This document shows, in pieces, positions 24,499 to 34,318 of a DNA stretch of 64,000 bases. Both the position numbers and the translations under genes were made by a program. The stretch is from positions 1,302,001 through 1,366,000 of the forward strand of contig JAALGY010000039.1 in NCBI GenBank assembly GCA_032358165.1. Reading direction: 5' to 3'. Below the pieces are notes generated by a model. It saw only the letters and a list, made by a program, of their open reading frames with translations. It had not been told where the DNA came from and did not search any database. This DNA is from Diplosphaera chodatii. Taxonomy: Eukaryota; Chlorophyta; Trebouxiophyceae; Prasiolales; Stichococcaceae. Each line of letters begins with the position of its first letter. Positions within the stretch are counted from its first letter, which is position 1.

Positions 24499-24635
24499 GA
24501 TCCTCTCTTGCTCCGCAGACCGTCACAGGAGACGGCCGGATTGATGCCCAGCATTGCCCATTTTAAACATAACACTCACAAACGCGGCCGTTGTAAAATC
24601 ATCGTTGGCCTGCTGCTTATTGCTCATTGGCGGTG

Positions 24636-25271
24636 ATGTTGCTAGGCACCTGCTATGCTTTGCCCATGTGCCCGCCGGGTTCCTCCTGCCGGGCTGAGCC
24701 CGCCGCCTGCTTCATGCACGGCGGCTGCACTCATCTGAGCCTTGATGGTTTTGAGTTGTTTCCCCGTGTGCCTCCGGGTGCATCCAGGGTGCGGCCTTTG
24801 TGCCAAACCCTGGTGCTCCACAGCTCTTGGACACCAAAGCATCGATTGATGCGTGACCAGTGGAGTGTATGGGGATGTAACCACCATTCATTCACTCGGT
24901 GGGCAGCGGCAGAGCAGGGGCGCACGCCTCTCAGCTGCGGGCCGGTGTCGACAGCTGGTGTCGCCGCTGCGATGGCACCTGTTGCGACGGCGGTTGCCGT
25001 GGGTGCGGCGACTGCTGATGCTGCGGCGGCGGCCATTGCACCTCGATTACGTGGTGCGTTCCGACGCACCGGTGTTCAATCTGCCCACTTCACGCTCGGC
25101 GGCGCCAGCTGGTCACTGCGCTCACCTCAGCCCGCGCTGAAGGCTGCCCACTCGTTGCTGCTGCGCAGAGCGCCCTGGCAGCAGCGCTGCCGAGAGCACC
25201 GGGCTGCAGGCACCAAAGTCAGCGGCTGTACTGAGATTGAGGCCCGTCAGCCAATCTGGCGGGGCCGCTGA
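24636..25271 (+). CDS. uncharacterised open frame in repeat unit A
   Basis: ATG at 24636 opens 211 codons: MLLGTCYALPMCPPGSSC at the N-terminus, a hydrophobic Ala/Val stretch around residues 105-140 (VATAVAVGAATADAAAAA) and a basic C-terminus. The identical frame exists in unit B. Because the units are nearly identical, the open frame is not independent evidence of selection. The corresponding region of unit C is broken. No family recognised; it may be chance in GC-rich DNA. Confidence 0.15.
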   Translation: MLLGTCYALPMCPPGSSCRAEPAACFMHGGCTHLSLDGFELFPRVPPGASRVRPLCQTLVLHSSWTPKHRLMRDQWSVWGCNHHSFTRWAAAEQGRTPLSCGPVSTAGVAAAMAPVATAVAVGAATADAAAAAIAPRLRGAFRRTGVQSAHFTLGGASWSLRSPQPALKAAHSLLLRRAPWQQRCREHRAAGTKVSGCTEIEARQPIWRGR

Positions 25272-25321
25272 ATCAGGCTGCACATGCAAGGGAGGTGGCA
25301 GTGCTGATGCCCGTCGCGACT

Positions 25322-26421
25322 CCACCAGTGGAACACCCAATATATTACGCAATATATTGGGGAGCAACACGGGCCTGGAACCAGTTGGTTGATGCAATAA
25401 TTCGGAGCCAAACATGTATTGTCAATAGTGCCCGGGTCAATACGGAAGTGGTTGACACGCAACATATTGGCAGTATCTGGCAGGCATCGCTCACTGCACA
25501 TCCGACTGCACCGTCGAGCAATCATCACCTGGCAGGGCGGCTTACGATCCCGTGCGATGCAGTGCTACTCGTTGGTATCATTTCACTAACGCGACAGCTG
25601 TAACCAGCCGCAGCCCGCCATCATAGGTTGTGTGCAAGTGCTTTATGCATGCATGCGGCTGCCGACAGTTGTGAAATCTTACGGCGATGGCAGGGTACGC
25701 GCTGACATATGCAGCTTCGCAACTGGGCAAATTTGATTGAACAACCAGTGTAGGCTGCCTCGCATGGCGCCGCGCTTTGCGGCCGGTCTGATGCCCGTGC
25801 AGACAGGTGTGCCACACGCCACATGCGCCGCAAATGGCGGCAAGTGCAACCCACAGCCCCGGCCTGACATGATGGACAGCAAACGCTTGCACGGCTGCAA
25901 TCTACGCAGCTGCGACGCGCGCTGGCTTGTCTGATTGTGAGGCGCAGTAGCAGCGACAGTTGGCAGTTGGTCGCACACTTGTAAGCGCAACGGACAGGTG
26001 CTGACAGGCAAACCCTCCGACTGCGTGGGGACCCCCAAGCCCATCGCAGCACAATTTGTTGGGGAGCTCTTCAGGCAGCATCACGATTGTTGATGCCGAC
26101 AACAACATATTGCATCGCGTGCAAAACAATGATGCTGACTTTATTGACGCTGACGTCAAATATGTTGCATTGACTGCTAAACTATTGCAACAGAGTTGAG
26201 GAGGGCAACACTCTAGTTTGAACTACCAATATGATGACCTGCACATCCCCGCTGACGGACTTGTTCAGCCCCCTCGCCCGAGTTTAATGTTTGGGTCATG
26301 GTAATATTGCCCAACATATGTTGCCGCTCGGCTGAGAACACAATATAGCGGTGGAACCAAATCAATACACCGGGTACTGTGCAAGTTTTAATGGGCAATA
26401 TATTTGGTGTTCCACTGGTGG
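25322..26421. mobile_element. non-autonomous TIR element in unit A (~1.1 kb)
   Basis: Imperfect terminal inverted repeats of 25 bp: left end 25322-25346 starts ccaccagtggaacacc and right end 26397-26421 is its reverse complement with one mismatch. Inside, near both ends, are repeated words of the type caatatattg / caacatattg (25341, 25352, 25458, 26102, 26159, 26304, 26395), as expected for transposase-binding subterminal repeats. No transposase frame is seen. A target-site duplication is not evident, so the exact ends may differ by a few bases. Confidence 0.65.
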
Positions 26422-26428
26422 TGGTCTG

Positions 26429-26445
26429 AACCCTAAACCCTAAAC
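26429..26445 (+). repeat. interstitial telomere-like tract
   Basis: aaccctaaaccctaaac, two plant/green-alga-type CCCTAAA units, directly outside the right end of the TIR element. Confidence 0.8.
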
Positions 26446-26716
26446 AAAGCGTTGGCTTCTGGGATGTCCAAGTCTGTCATCCAGCGACTGAGACTTGGAG
26501 TGGACACACAGCGGCGCATGGTGGGTGCTTTGTCTGCTGCACCACACAGTGCTGACAATGAGACCTGCGCTGCGGGACGTCGTCAGGGGGGCGGTATGCT
26601 GCTCGCTGGGGGTTGAGGCCCCAGCAGCGGCGGTGCAGTCACCAGTCAAATGGGCCGCGCCGCCCACCCTCCTACGTAGGAGGTTTCCCCGCGCGTCCCA
26701 GCCATGCTGGCCCCCC

Positions 26717-26811
26717 ATTCGAACCTGGGCCCCTTTCGGGAGTAGATGGCTATTTAGGGCGCTTAAACCCTGTTCTAGTCTACCACATTAGACCAACTCT
26801 GTCACAACATC
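26717..26811 (-). pseudogene. tRNA pseudogene (3' truncated copy)
   Basis: It is identical to the intact tRNA from the 5' end through the variable arm and into the T loop, then breaks at attcgaacc. The 3' half of the T arm and the 3' acceptor strand are replaced by unrelated sequence, so no acceptor stem can form. Confidence 0.85.
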
Positions 26812-26948
26812 GATCCTCTCTTGCTCCGCAGACCGTCACAGGAGACGGCCGGATTGATGCCCAGCATTGCCCATTTTAAACATAACACTCACAAACGCGG
26901 CCGTTGTAAAATCATCGTTGGCCTGCTGCTTATTGCTCATTGGCGGTG

Positions 26949-27584
26949 ATGTTGCTAGGCACCTGCTATGCTTTGCCCATGTGCCCGCCGGGTTCCTCCT
27001 GCCGGGCTGAGCCCGCCGCCTGCTTCATGCACGGCGGCTGCACTCATCTGAGCCTTGATGGTTTTGAGTTGTTTCCCCGTGTGCCTCCGGGTGCATCCAG
27101 GGTGCGGCCTTTGTGCCAAACCCTGGTGCTCCACAGCTCTTGGACACCAAAGCATCGATTGATGCGTGACCAGTGGAGTGTATGGGGATGTAACCACCAT
27201 TCATTCACTCGGTGGGCAGCGGCAGAGCAGGGGCGCACGCCTCTCAGCTGCGGGCCGGTGTCGACAGCTGGTGTCGCCGCTGCGATGGCACCTGTTGCGA
27301 CGGCGGTTGCCGTGGGTGCGGCGACTGCTGATGCTGCGGCGGCGGCCATTGCACCTCGATTACGTGGTGCGTTCCGACGCACCGGTGTTCAATCTGCCCA
27401 CTTCACGCTCGGCGGCGCCAGCTGGTCACTGCGCTCACCTCAGCCCGCGCTGAAGGCTGCCCACTCGTTGCTGCTGCGCAGAGCGCCCTGGCAGCAGCGC
27501 TGCCGAGAGCACCGGGCTGCAGGCACCAAAGTCAGCGGCTGTACTGAGATTGAGGCCCGTCAGCCAATCTGGCGGGGCCGCTGA
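26949..27584 (+). CDS. uncharacterised open frame in repeat unit B
   Basis: Exact copy of the frame at 24636-25271, with the same start, length and stop. See that entry for composition; no function can be proposed. Confidence 0.15.
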   Translation: MLLGTCYALPMCPPGSSCRAEPAACFMHGGCTHLSLDGFELFPRVPPGASRVRPLCQTLVLHSSWTPKHRLMRDQWSVWGCNHHSFTRWAAAEQGRTPLSCGPVSTAGVAAAMAPVATAVAVGAATADAAAAAIAPRLRGAFRRTGVQSAHFTLGGASWSLRSPQPALKAAHSLLLRRAPWQQRCREHRAAGTKVSGCTEIEARQPIWRGR

Positions 27585-27634
27585 ATCAGGCTGCACATGC
27601 AAGGGAGGTGGCAGTGCTGATGCCCGTCGCGACT

Positions 27635-28698
27635 CCACCAGTGGAACACCCAATATATTACGCAATATATTGGGGAGCAACACGGGCCTGGAACCAGTTG
27701 GTTGATGCAATAATTCGGAGCCAAACATGTATTGTCAATAGTGCCCGGGTCAATACGGAAGTGGTTGACACGCAACATATTGGCAGTATCTGGCAGGCAT
27801 CGCTCACTGCACATCCGACTGCACCGTCGAGCAATCATCACCTGGCAGGGCGGCTTACGATCCCGTGCGATGCAGTGCTACTCGTTGGTATCATTTCACT
27901 AACGCGACAGCTGAACCAGCCGCAGCCCGCCATCATAGGTTGTGTGCAAGTGCTTTATGCATGCATGCGGCTGCCGACAGTTGTGAAATCTTACGGCGAT
28001 GGCAGGGTACGCGCTGACATATGCAGCTTCGCAACTGGGCAAATTTGATTGAACAACCAGTGTAGGCTGCCTCGCATGGCGCCGCGCTTTGCGGCCGGTC
28101 TGATGCCCGTGCAGACAGGTGTGCCACACGCCACATGCGCCGCAAATGGCGGCAAGTGCAACCCACAGCCCCGGCCTGACATGATGGACAGCAAACGCTT
28201 GCACGGCTGCAATCTACGCAGCTGCGACGCGCGCTGGTTTGTCTGATTGTGAGGCGCAGTAGCAGCGACAGTTGGCAGTTGGTCGCACACTTGTAAGCGC
28301 AACGGACAGGTGCTGACAGGCAAACCCTCCGACTGCGTGGGGACCCCCAAGCCCATCGCAGCACAATTTGTTGGGGAGCTCTTCAGGCAGCATCACGATT
28401 GTTGATGCCGACAACAACATATTGCATCGCGTGCAAAACAATGATGCTGACTTTATTGACGCTGACGTCAAATATGTTGCATTGACTGCTAAACTATTGC
28501 AACAGAGTTGAGGAGGGCAACACTCTAGTTTGAACTACCAATATGACGACCTGCACATCCCCGCTGACGGACTCGTTCAGCCCCCTCGCCCAGATTTGTT
28601 GTTCGGGTCATGGTGATATTGCCCAATATATTGCCGCTCGGCTGAGAACACAACATATATGTGGAACCAAATCAATGTATTTGATGTTCCACTGGTTG
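27635..28698. mobile_element. TIR element in unit B (~1.06 kb)
   Basis: The left TIR (27635-27659) is identical to unit A's. The right TIR (28674-28698) has about four mismatches to it, and the segment just inside lacks about 30 bp present in unit A. The subterminal caatatattg-type words are present. Confidence 0.6.
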
Positions 28699-28702
28699 TG
28701 GT

Positions 28703-28722
28703 CTAAACCCTAAACCCTAAAC
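28703..28722 (+). repeat. interstitial telomere-like tract
   Basis: ctaaaccctaaaccctaaac, nearly three CCCTAAA units, in the same place relative to the TIR element as in unit A but one unit longer. Confidence 0.8.
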
Positions 28723-28825
28723 AAAGCGTTGGCTTCTGGAATGTCCAAGTGTGTGTTCGACTCTCAGAGCGCAGCTGGCAGCGCGTGCGCCGGAGCAGCG
28801 CAGCATCTCATCGTCAACCTGCTGT

Positions 28826-28922
28826 GGCCCCTTTCGGGAGTTGATAGCTATGTCCAAACCAGGCTGTGTTTAACCAGGCTAATCCCTAAGTCAACCACTT
28901 TAGACCGCTCAGTCACAACATC
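28826..28922 (-). pseudogene. third, diverged tRNA copy (Leu-like, 3' truncated)
   Basis: 5' acceptor GATGTTG, D stem ACT/AGT, anticodon stem GTTGA/TCAAC and variable arm TCCC-GAAA-GGGG are all paired, with compensatory changes relative to the intact copy. The loop starts CTTAGGG, so with U33 the anticodon would be TAG (Leu). A longer intron-like insert follows. The T arm and 3' acceptor are missing. Confidence 0.65.
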
Positions 28923-29262
28923 GTTGCTCAGGTGAGCCCGTTTCGACAAATAAACTTGCAACCCCGGCCGTTGTACGATCATCGTGGGTCGCGGTGATAC
29001 TGCCTGGACACCTGCTATGCTTTGCCTGTGTGCCCGGTAGGTTTCCTCCTGCCGGGCTGAGCCCGCCGCCTGCTCCATGCACGGCGGCTGCACGCATTTG
29101 AGCCTTGGCGGTGTTGTTTCCCCCGTGTGCCCTCGGGTGCATCCAGGGTGTCGGCCTTTGTGCTACACCCTGGTGCTCCACAGTCCTTGGACACCAAAGC
29201 ATTGATTGCTGCGCGACCAGTGGAGTGTACGGGGTGTAACCGACTTCATTCATTTGGTGGCA
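28826..29262. repeat. tandem repeat unit C (partial, diverged)
   Basis: It matches about 24412-24902 of unit A with many substitutions and a deletion of about 50 bp. Homology stops at the ggtgg near 29258, inside the last exon of the U-box gene. It lacks the TIR element. Confidence 0.75.
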
Positions 29263-32200
29263 CTGGATCCGGCAGTTGGACTGGTATCAGCTGTCTGTGG
29301 CTTTCCCAGATGTTGAGCCGCTGCTGCTGTACAATTAAACAGTCAAGATCTTCGCAGCTGTCGCGCTGCCGCCCAAACATGTTGCTTGCCGATATGAGCC
29401 TCCGCAGCGCCCGGTTGGGCACCAGGCCCCTGTGCTCCAGGGCCTGAGTTGTCATGGGGCTCATGTCGTTGCGCTGCAGCCATGCAGCAAGCGCAGCGCG
29501 CTCATAGCTGCCGCCGTCCTGCGGGTAGCAACGGAGGTGGCTGTCATGAGCTGGTAGTGGAGCCGCAGAGCTGGGCAGCAACGAGCTGCCCTGAGCTGCC
29601 AATTGAACAGGAACAACACTTCATTGCGCGCTAACCATATCACGATCCAGCAGCCGGCAGTAGCATGACGGAGTCACGCTGCCGGTTTACGGCAGCGAAC
29701 ACCGCATGTTGCATGGGAATGAGAGATGCTGCAGCAGCTCACCGCGCAGATGAGACGGAGTCCTTCCGGTTTGTCAGCGTCGGAGCCGCTGCTGCTGGCA
29801 GCTGATGCAGGCACTGAACGTGGGGGCCGCGGCGGCGGCGGCCGTGCCTGCGGAAGCCTCGCTGCAGGGTGGGCTGAGGCAGGCTGCGGGCTATGACGCC
29901 CGTGCCCTGGCGCCAGGTGCCTGCCCAGCTGCTGCGGGCGGGGCAGGGCGGCAGCTCCTGCCGCTGCCTCACGTGCTGCAGCAGCACTGGCTGCGACAAG
30001 GCCCCTCGGTTTGGAGGCTCTTACCAGGGGCTCCTGGTGCGGCGACACCTGGCCGGCTGGCGGGACGGGCCATTCCGCTGCAGGTTGGGGCGCTGCGGGC
30101 TGCGACAAGGAGAGTACATCTGGCGACGGCGGCGCCAAAATGGAGCGAAACTGCAGCTGCGACGCAGGCGGATGATGCCGCTGCTGGTTCTGCGGGGACG
30201 CAGGGCGCGGCTGGGGTGGCCGCGCGTGCTGAACTGCCTGTGACTGTCGAAAAGACGTCGGCACAGGCTGCTGCGGGGCAGGCGCATCCTGCTGTGAGGG
30301 CTGCCGACGCAGGGACTGCACTTGCGCAGGAGTCGCCATCAAGAAGCAGCAACCACACAGAGTGGACATTGCCAGCAAGCACAACTTCACAGGCTCACAC
30401 AGCTGCTCGTGAAAGGGTGCGTGCAGCTGTGTACCTGCCGCAGCCCCGGCTGATTGCGCATGACATGCGTGGTCCCCTGCATCCTGTTGCAGCACGACCT
30501 GCAGCACCCAGTCATCACATCCTTCCGACACAGCCACTGCAAGGTGATCAATAGCTGGAGCGCAGGGCCGCTGGTTGTTGTTATGGAAGATACAGCATAA
30601 AGCAATGCTGCGCACCAGGCATACAAGGCTACACAGCGCTCGCAGGGGCACAGCAGCTCCCAAGCGGCCGACCTGTCTGACGGCACGGCCACCTCGATGC
30701 TGGCAGCGTCAACAGCAGCAACCGCCGCCGCTGCTGCCGGGGACATGGCGCGCACCAGCTGCATCCCGGCTCTGCCGGCAACACCTCGAGCTGCAGGGCT
30801 GCTGACAGCGCCACGGTTGCCTCCCTGCCCTTGGCGGCGCGCTGCGCCAGGGCTGCTGACGCCGCCTGCTGCTCTGGCCATCCCTGCCGTCACTGCTTCC
30901 TAGATCGGCTGCTGCCTGAAATCTGCATGCAAAGAAGCGGCCACGGTCACGGGTCCCTGCAGACGGTGCAGATGGTAATGGCACAGATGCACCAACACCT
31001 GCAGCAGCTCTGCACTAGCATGGCAAAGCAGAGGCCCTCATCCACTGTTCTAAGCGATGTAGCCCGCACTGTGCAGAGGGTCCATATGTTCGCCTGTCGC
31101 CCGCCACGTTGCCTTCCCAATGGTCGGCACGTTCACAGCAGGCTCGCTGCAGAGGGCAGGCAGCACCTGGCGCAGGTCTGCGCGTGAGTCCAGCTCCCAG
31201 ATGCCGAAGGCTCCGCCGGCAAACAGCACCGCCAGCCGTGCCTCTGTCGCGCCGCCCGGCACTGCAATGAAGCATGCTCTGCCGGTGCTGTCAAGCCTCA
31301 ACCAGACCAGTGATAACATGACAGCAAGCAGATGGTTCAAGGCAAGCAGGTGACCTCAGCGGCAGTAAAGAGATGCGGAAAGAGCCCCAGCCTCGATCCT
31401 GCGTATTGGTTTGCGCACCTGGTTTGAGGAGCACAGCTGGAGATGCGTGCGGCGTGAAGTGCATCCGCCGCACAGCACCCTGCCCTGTGGCAATGGCGGT
31501 GGTGCGCCCGCTGCTTGTGTCCCACTGGGACAGCTTGCCTGCAGCCAAGGTAAGCACATTGTTTGGCAAAATGCAGGCAGGCACAGAGGAGACACTTTGG
31601 GCTCGTGCAGAGTGGCAAATCCAAACTGCAGCCCAGCACCAGCAGCTTTTGCTCAGGCTGACATCCGGAATCGAATGTCACCTTCAGCGTCACGAAACAC
31701 CACGAGGCTGCCCCAGGCCGCCTCGTGGCCACGGTGTGCCAAACTCTCTGCGCGCTGCCGCCCTGGGCTGGAAGCTCGGCGGCCAGCTGCCGTGACAGTC
31801 GACGAGGTGGAGATGACAAAGGTGGGCCGGATGGTGGTGGTGGTGGAGGTGGCTGCGAGCTGGGCGGCTGCGTTGGTGGCATGCTAGGGTGAGCGGTGAT
31901 CGGAGGCTGGGGCGGTGGTGCTGGAACAGGATGGGCAGTAGTGAGCTTGGGTTGCGGGTGGTGAGGGCTGGGTGGCGGCGGCGGCGGCGGTGGCAAGCTG
32001 GGCGGTGGTGACGGCAGCAGACCCAAAAGGGGACATGGCTGCGGCAGCGGACGTGGCCATATACCAAAGCTTCAGGCCTGCGTGCCCAAGCATATTTAGG
32101 AAGTCAGCAATGGTTCCCGCATCACCCGCGACATGCTGCAATCAGAATCGCGTATGCCGAGCGGCAGTGCACATTGTGACAAGATGCCGTGGCAGTAGCC

Positions 32201-33320
32201 AGCACAAGGCACCTGGCTCAGACTGTGTCTGCTGCAGACATGTGGCTGGGGCGCGCTGGTGTGGCTGTGTGTTGTGCGCTGAGGCAAAGCGCTCTGTTGA
32301 TGTGCAGGCACTCTGGCTGCTGTGATGTACTGCCTGTTGTTGGCTCGGCTCCAGTGCAGCGATGCCCATGCTGAGGCGGCAAGCTGTAGGCTGTGACGGC
32401 TGTTGCAGTCACTGGCAGCGCTGACAGTGATGCTGCGTTTTCTTCTGCTGAGCATATATGGCAGCTTCGCCTGCCGCAGCCATTGCAAGTGAACCTGTGG
32501 TAGTAGCTTGCTGTGTGGCTGCTGAGCGAGCTGCATTTTGCCAGCAGCGCTCTGCATATTTATTGCACCAACAGCCGCTTGGAAATTTTGGCTGCCCACC
32601 GTGCGTGACTGGATCGCCGGAAGGACTGCATATTGAGCGAGTTGCCCGCGCCTGTTGCAAGGCTACAACAGCATCTGCCCCGGCGCATGCTGCTGCGGCG
32701 TCGGCTAGCTGCCACGTCTGAGCCGGGCGCTGGCGGCGCGGCCTGCGGAGCCACAGTAGTGAAGTACAGTACAGTGCAGCGCACAGCTTGTGCATGGCAC
32801 ATCGTGCTCTGACCTGCCTGCAAGACGAGACCGATAGTGCATGCCGTTCCAGGTGAAGGCGCATGTACAGGTTGTCAGCTTGAAGTCGAGGCAACACCTG
32901 CGGCTGAGCGAGAGTTTCATAACAGCAGCGCCTGCAGGTGCGCAGCATCCATCGCAGGTGGCGCTCGCGGAGCTGAAGGAGCGGCACAGTTGGCAGAGGC
33001 ACAGCTGGTGGCCACCGAATCCCGCTCTTCATCTCGTACTCTATCCTGTGGGCATTTCACTTGTGTGTCGACCCCAGAGTCGCAGTGTCTGACGCTGTTC
33101 GTCATCAGCGGGGCTGATGCCGCATGCTTGTTGATAAAGGTGCTCCGAAGGCTGGCGGCATGGTTCAGGAGCACATGCAGCATGGACCCCGACATGCATG
33201 CTCGACGGGAGACACGCAGCAACGCTCCTCCAGAACTCACCCGGCGTCTGCCGTACGTGCTGCTGAAGTGCCGCCCACAGTGTATACCAGCCCAGATTCT
33301 GCGCCAGCAGCCTGCACATC
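29246..33320 (-). CDS. WD-repeat-like protein with C-terminal U-box (putative E3 ubiquitin ligase)
   Basis: The last exon, about 29535-29246, encodes the second half of a U-box: GGSYERAALAAWLQRNDMSP, then LVPNRALRRLI, and ends PPNE with stop TGA at 29246. Upstream exons encode a Pro/Gln/Ala linker (about 30335-29735), an Ala-rich segment (30870-30600), WD-like blades (LAVLFAGGAFGIWELDSRAD near 31220; VLTLAAGKLSQWDTSSGRTT near 31540), a polyproline stretch (about 32020-31800) and a possible N-terminal exon near 33315-33240 (LLAQNLGWYTLWAALQQHV). The order WD repeats then U-box recalls WDSUB1-like proteins. The first U-box half (the Ile/Cys-Pro-Ile core) was not found; the preceding exon ends EGLRLICA. 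U-box proteins recruit E2 enzymes for ubiquitination. The start and several joins are uncertain. The stop codon lies in repeat unit C. Confidence 0.5.
31800..32020 (-). repeat. polyproline-coding low-complexity tract
   Basis: GGTGG-rich on the plus strand; on the minus strand it encodes runs such as LPPPPPPPPSP and QPPPPPPPSGPP. It probably forms a linker or SH3/profilin-binding region in the WD/U-box gene. Confidence 0.6.
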
Positions 33321-34318
33321 CACAGGGCTGCAACTGAGCATGGTCATCGCCAGCAACATCCACAACACGTGCGCACACACTCGCCATTGACTGGGGTGGT
33401 TGCGGACTCCGTATGACAGGACAGTGTGCGTGATTTGCGCACATGATAGCATGCGCGGCAGCGGCGCAAGAGGCCAGCAAGCTGCGGGTGGACAGTGGGC
33501 GTGGGACTGTATGGCGACCACTGCAAAATCGGGTCTGCTTTGCTCTCTGCCTCGAAGCATGCAACAACCAGGCCTTGCAAATAGTTGCAGTGTCGGCACG
33601 TGGCCAAAGCCTGCAGCACACCGGCCTGTCGAAGGTGGGCAGCGAAGCATCTGGACGTGTTGGTGCTGAAGTGAGCTTGAGCAGGTTGAGCTAGCGCTGA
33701 TGAATCATGCGTGCTATCAACACGTCGCTTTTCTACCTTAGTGCATATATATGTGCAGGGGCTCAGCTTTCGGACATCCCAGCAGACAGACCACGCATGT
33801 CGACCCACCGCCACATTGCCCATCGGTGGTGGATCTTGTCTATCCATGATGAGGTGCATGGCCGTTGTGTTGGCAGATCAGTTAAGATTCATGTATGATC
33901 CGATGTGCGAACTGCGTGCCTGAGTGTCAGGTCTGGCACATACACTGCAGAGGACGATGCAGTGCCGCAGCAATAGCATGTCAGAGGGCAGCTCACGATC
34001 CACCACACCACAGCGGTGCCAAAGGATACATCTGCAGTGTATCAGCTGCCCCACTGCGTACTACCACAACATACGTACAGCCAGGTCCTCGAGTGAGAAT
34101 CACCGGCGGCAAGGCTCCAAAGTACTGTGCTGCTACAGCATCCCTGTTCAGCTATATGAATACTGGGTACTGGAAGGCGGGCGGCACCAGTGTTCCACGC
34201 TCAACTGCAGCATTTGCTTACATGCTTGGTGCATTTACACACCGGCACCTCATGTCAGTGTGCCCAAACAGACGGGTGCTGTCGGTCCTTTGCGGCAGGC
34301 ACACCTGACCACCATACA
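33321..34318. other. unassigned stretch
   Basis: Several open frames on both strands overlap without good splice borders. It probably contains the promoter or 5' exons of the WD/U-box gene and the 3' UTR of the next minus-strand gene. Confidence 0.35.

Larger units (their letters stand above)
24404..26716. repeat. tandem repeat unit A (2313 bp)
   Basis: It begins inside the tRNA T loop (attcgaacc) and runs to the same sequence at 26717. It contains the 5' part of the tRNA gene, a 212-codon open frame, a TIR element, a CCCTAAA tract and a unique 3' tail (about 26462-26716). Positions 24404-26234 match unit B with only a one-base indel (25603 area) and one substitution (about 25924) that I could see; after 26234 similarity drops sharply. 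Confidence 0.9.
26717..28825. repeat. tandem repeat unit B (~2.1 kb)
   Basis: Head-to-tail copy of unit A. The tract 26717-28546 is almost identical to 24404-26234; downstream of 28546 there are many substitutions and indels relative to unit A, and the 3' tail (28735-28825) is different DNA. Confidence 0.9.

Noticed and set aside
24636..27584. Two identical 211-codon frames considered as a conserved repeat-encoded protein.
   Set aside because: The units are almost identical DNA, so conservation is uninformative, and the third, diverged unit does not keep the frame. Kept only as low-confidence features.
24404..29262. CRISPR-like or satellite array.
   Set aside because: Units are about 2 kb with coding-like and transposon-like parts, and there are no short regular direct repeats with spacers.
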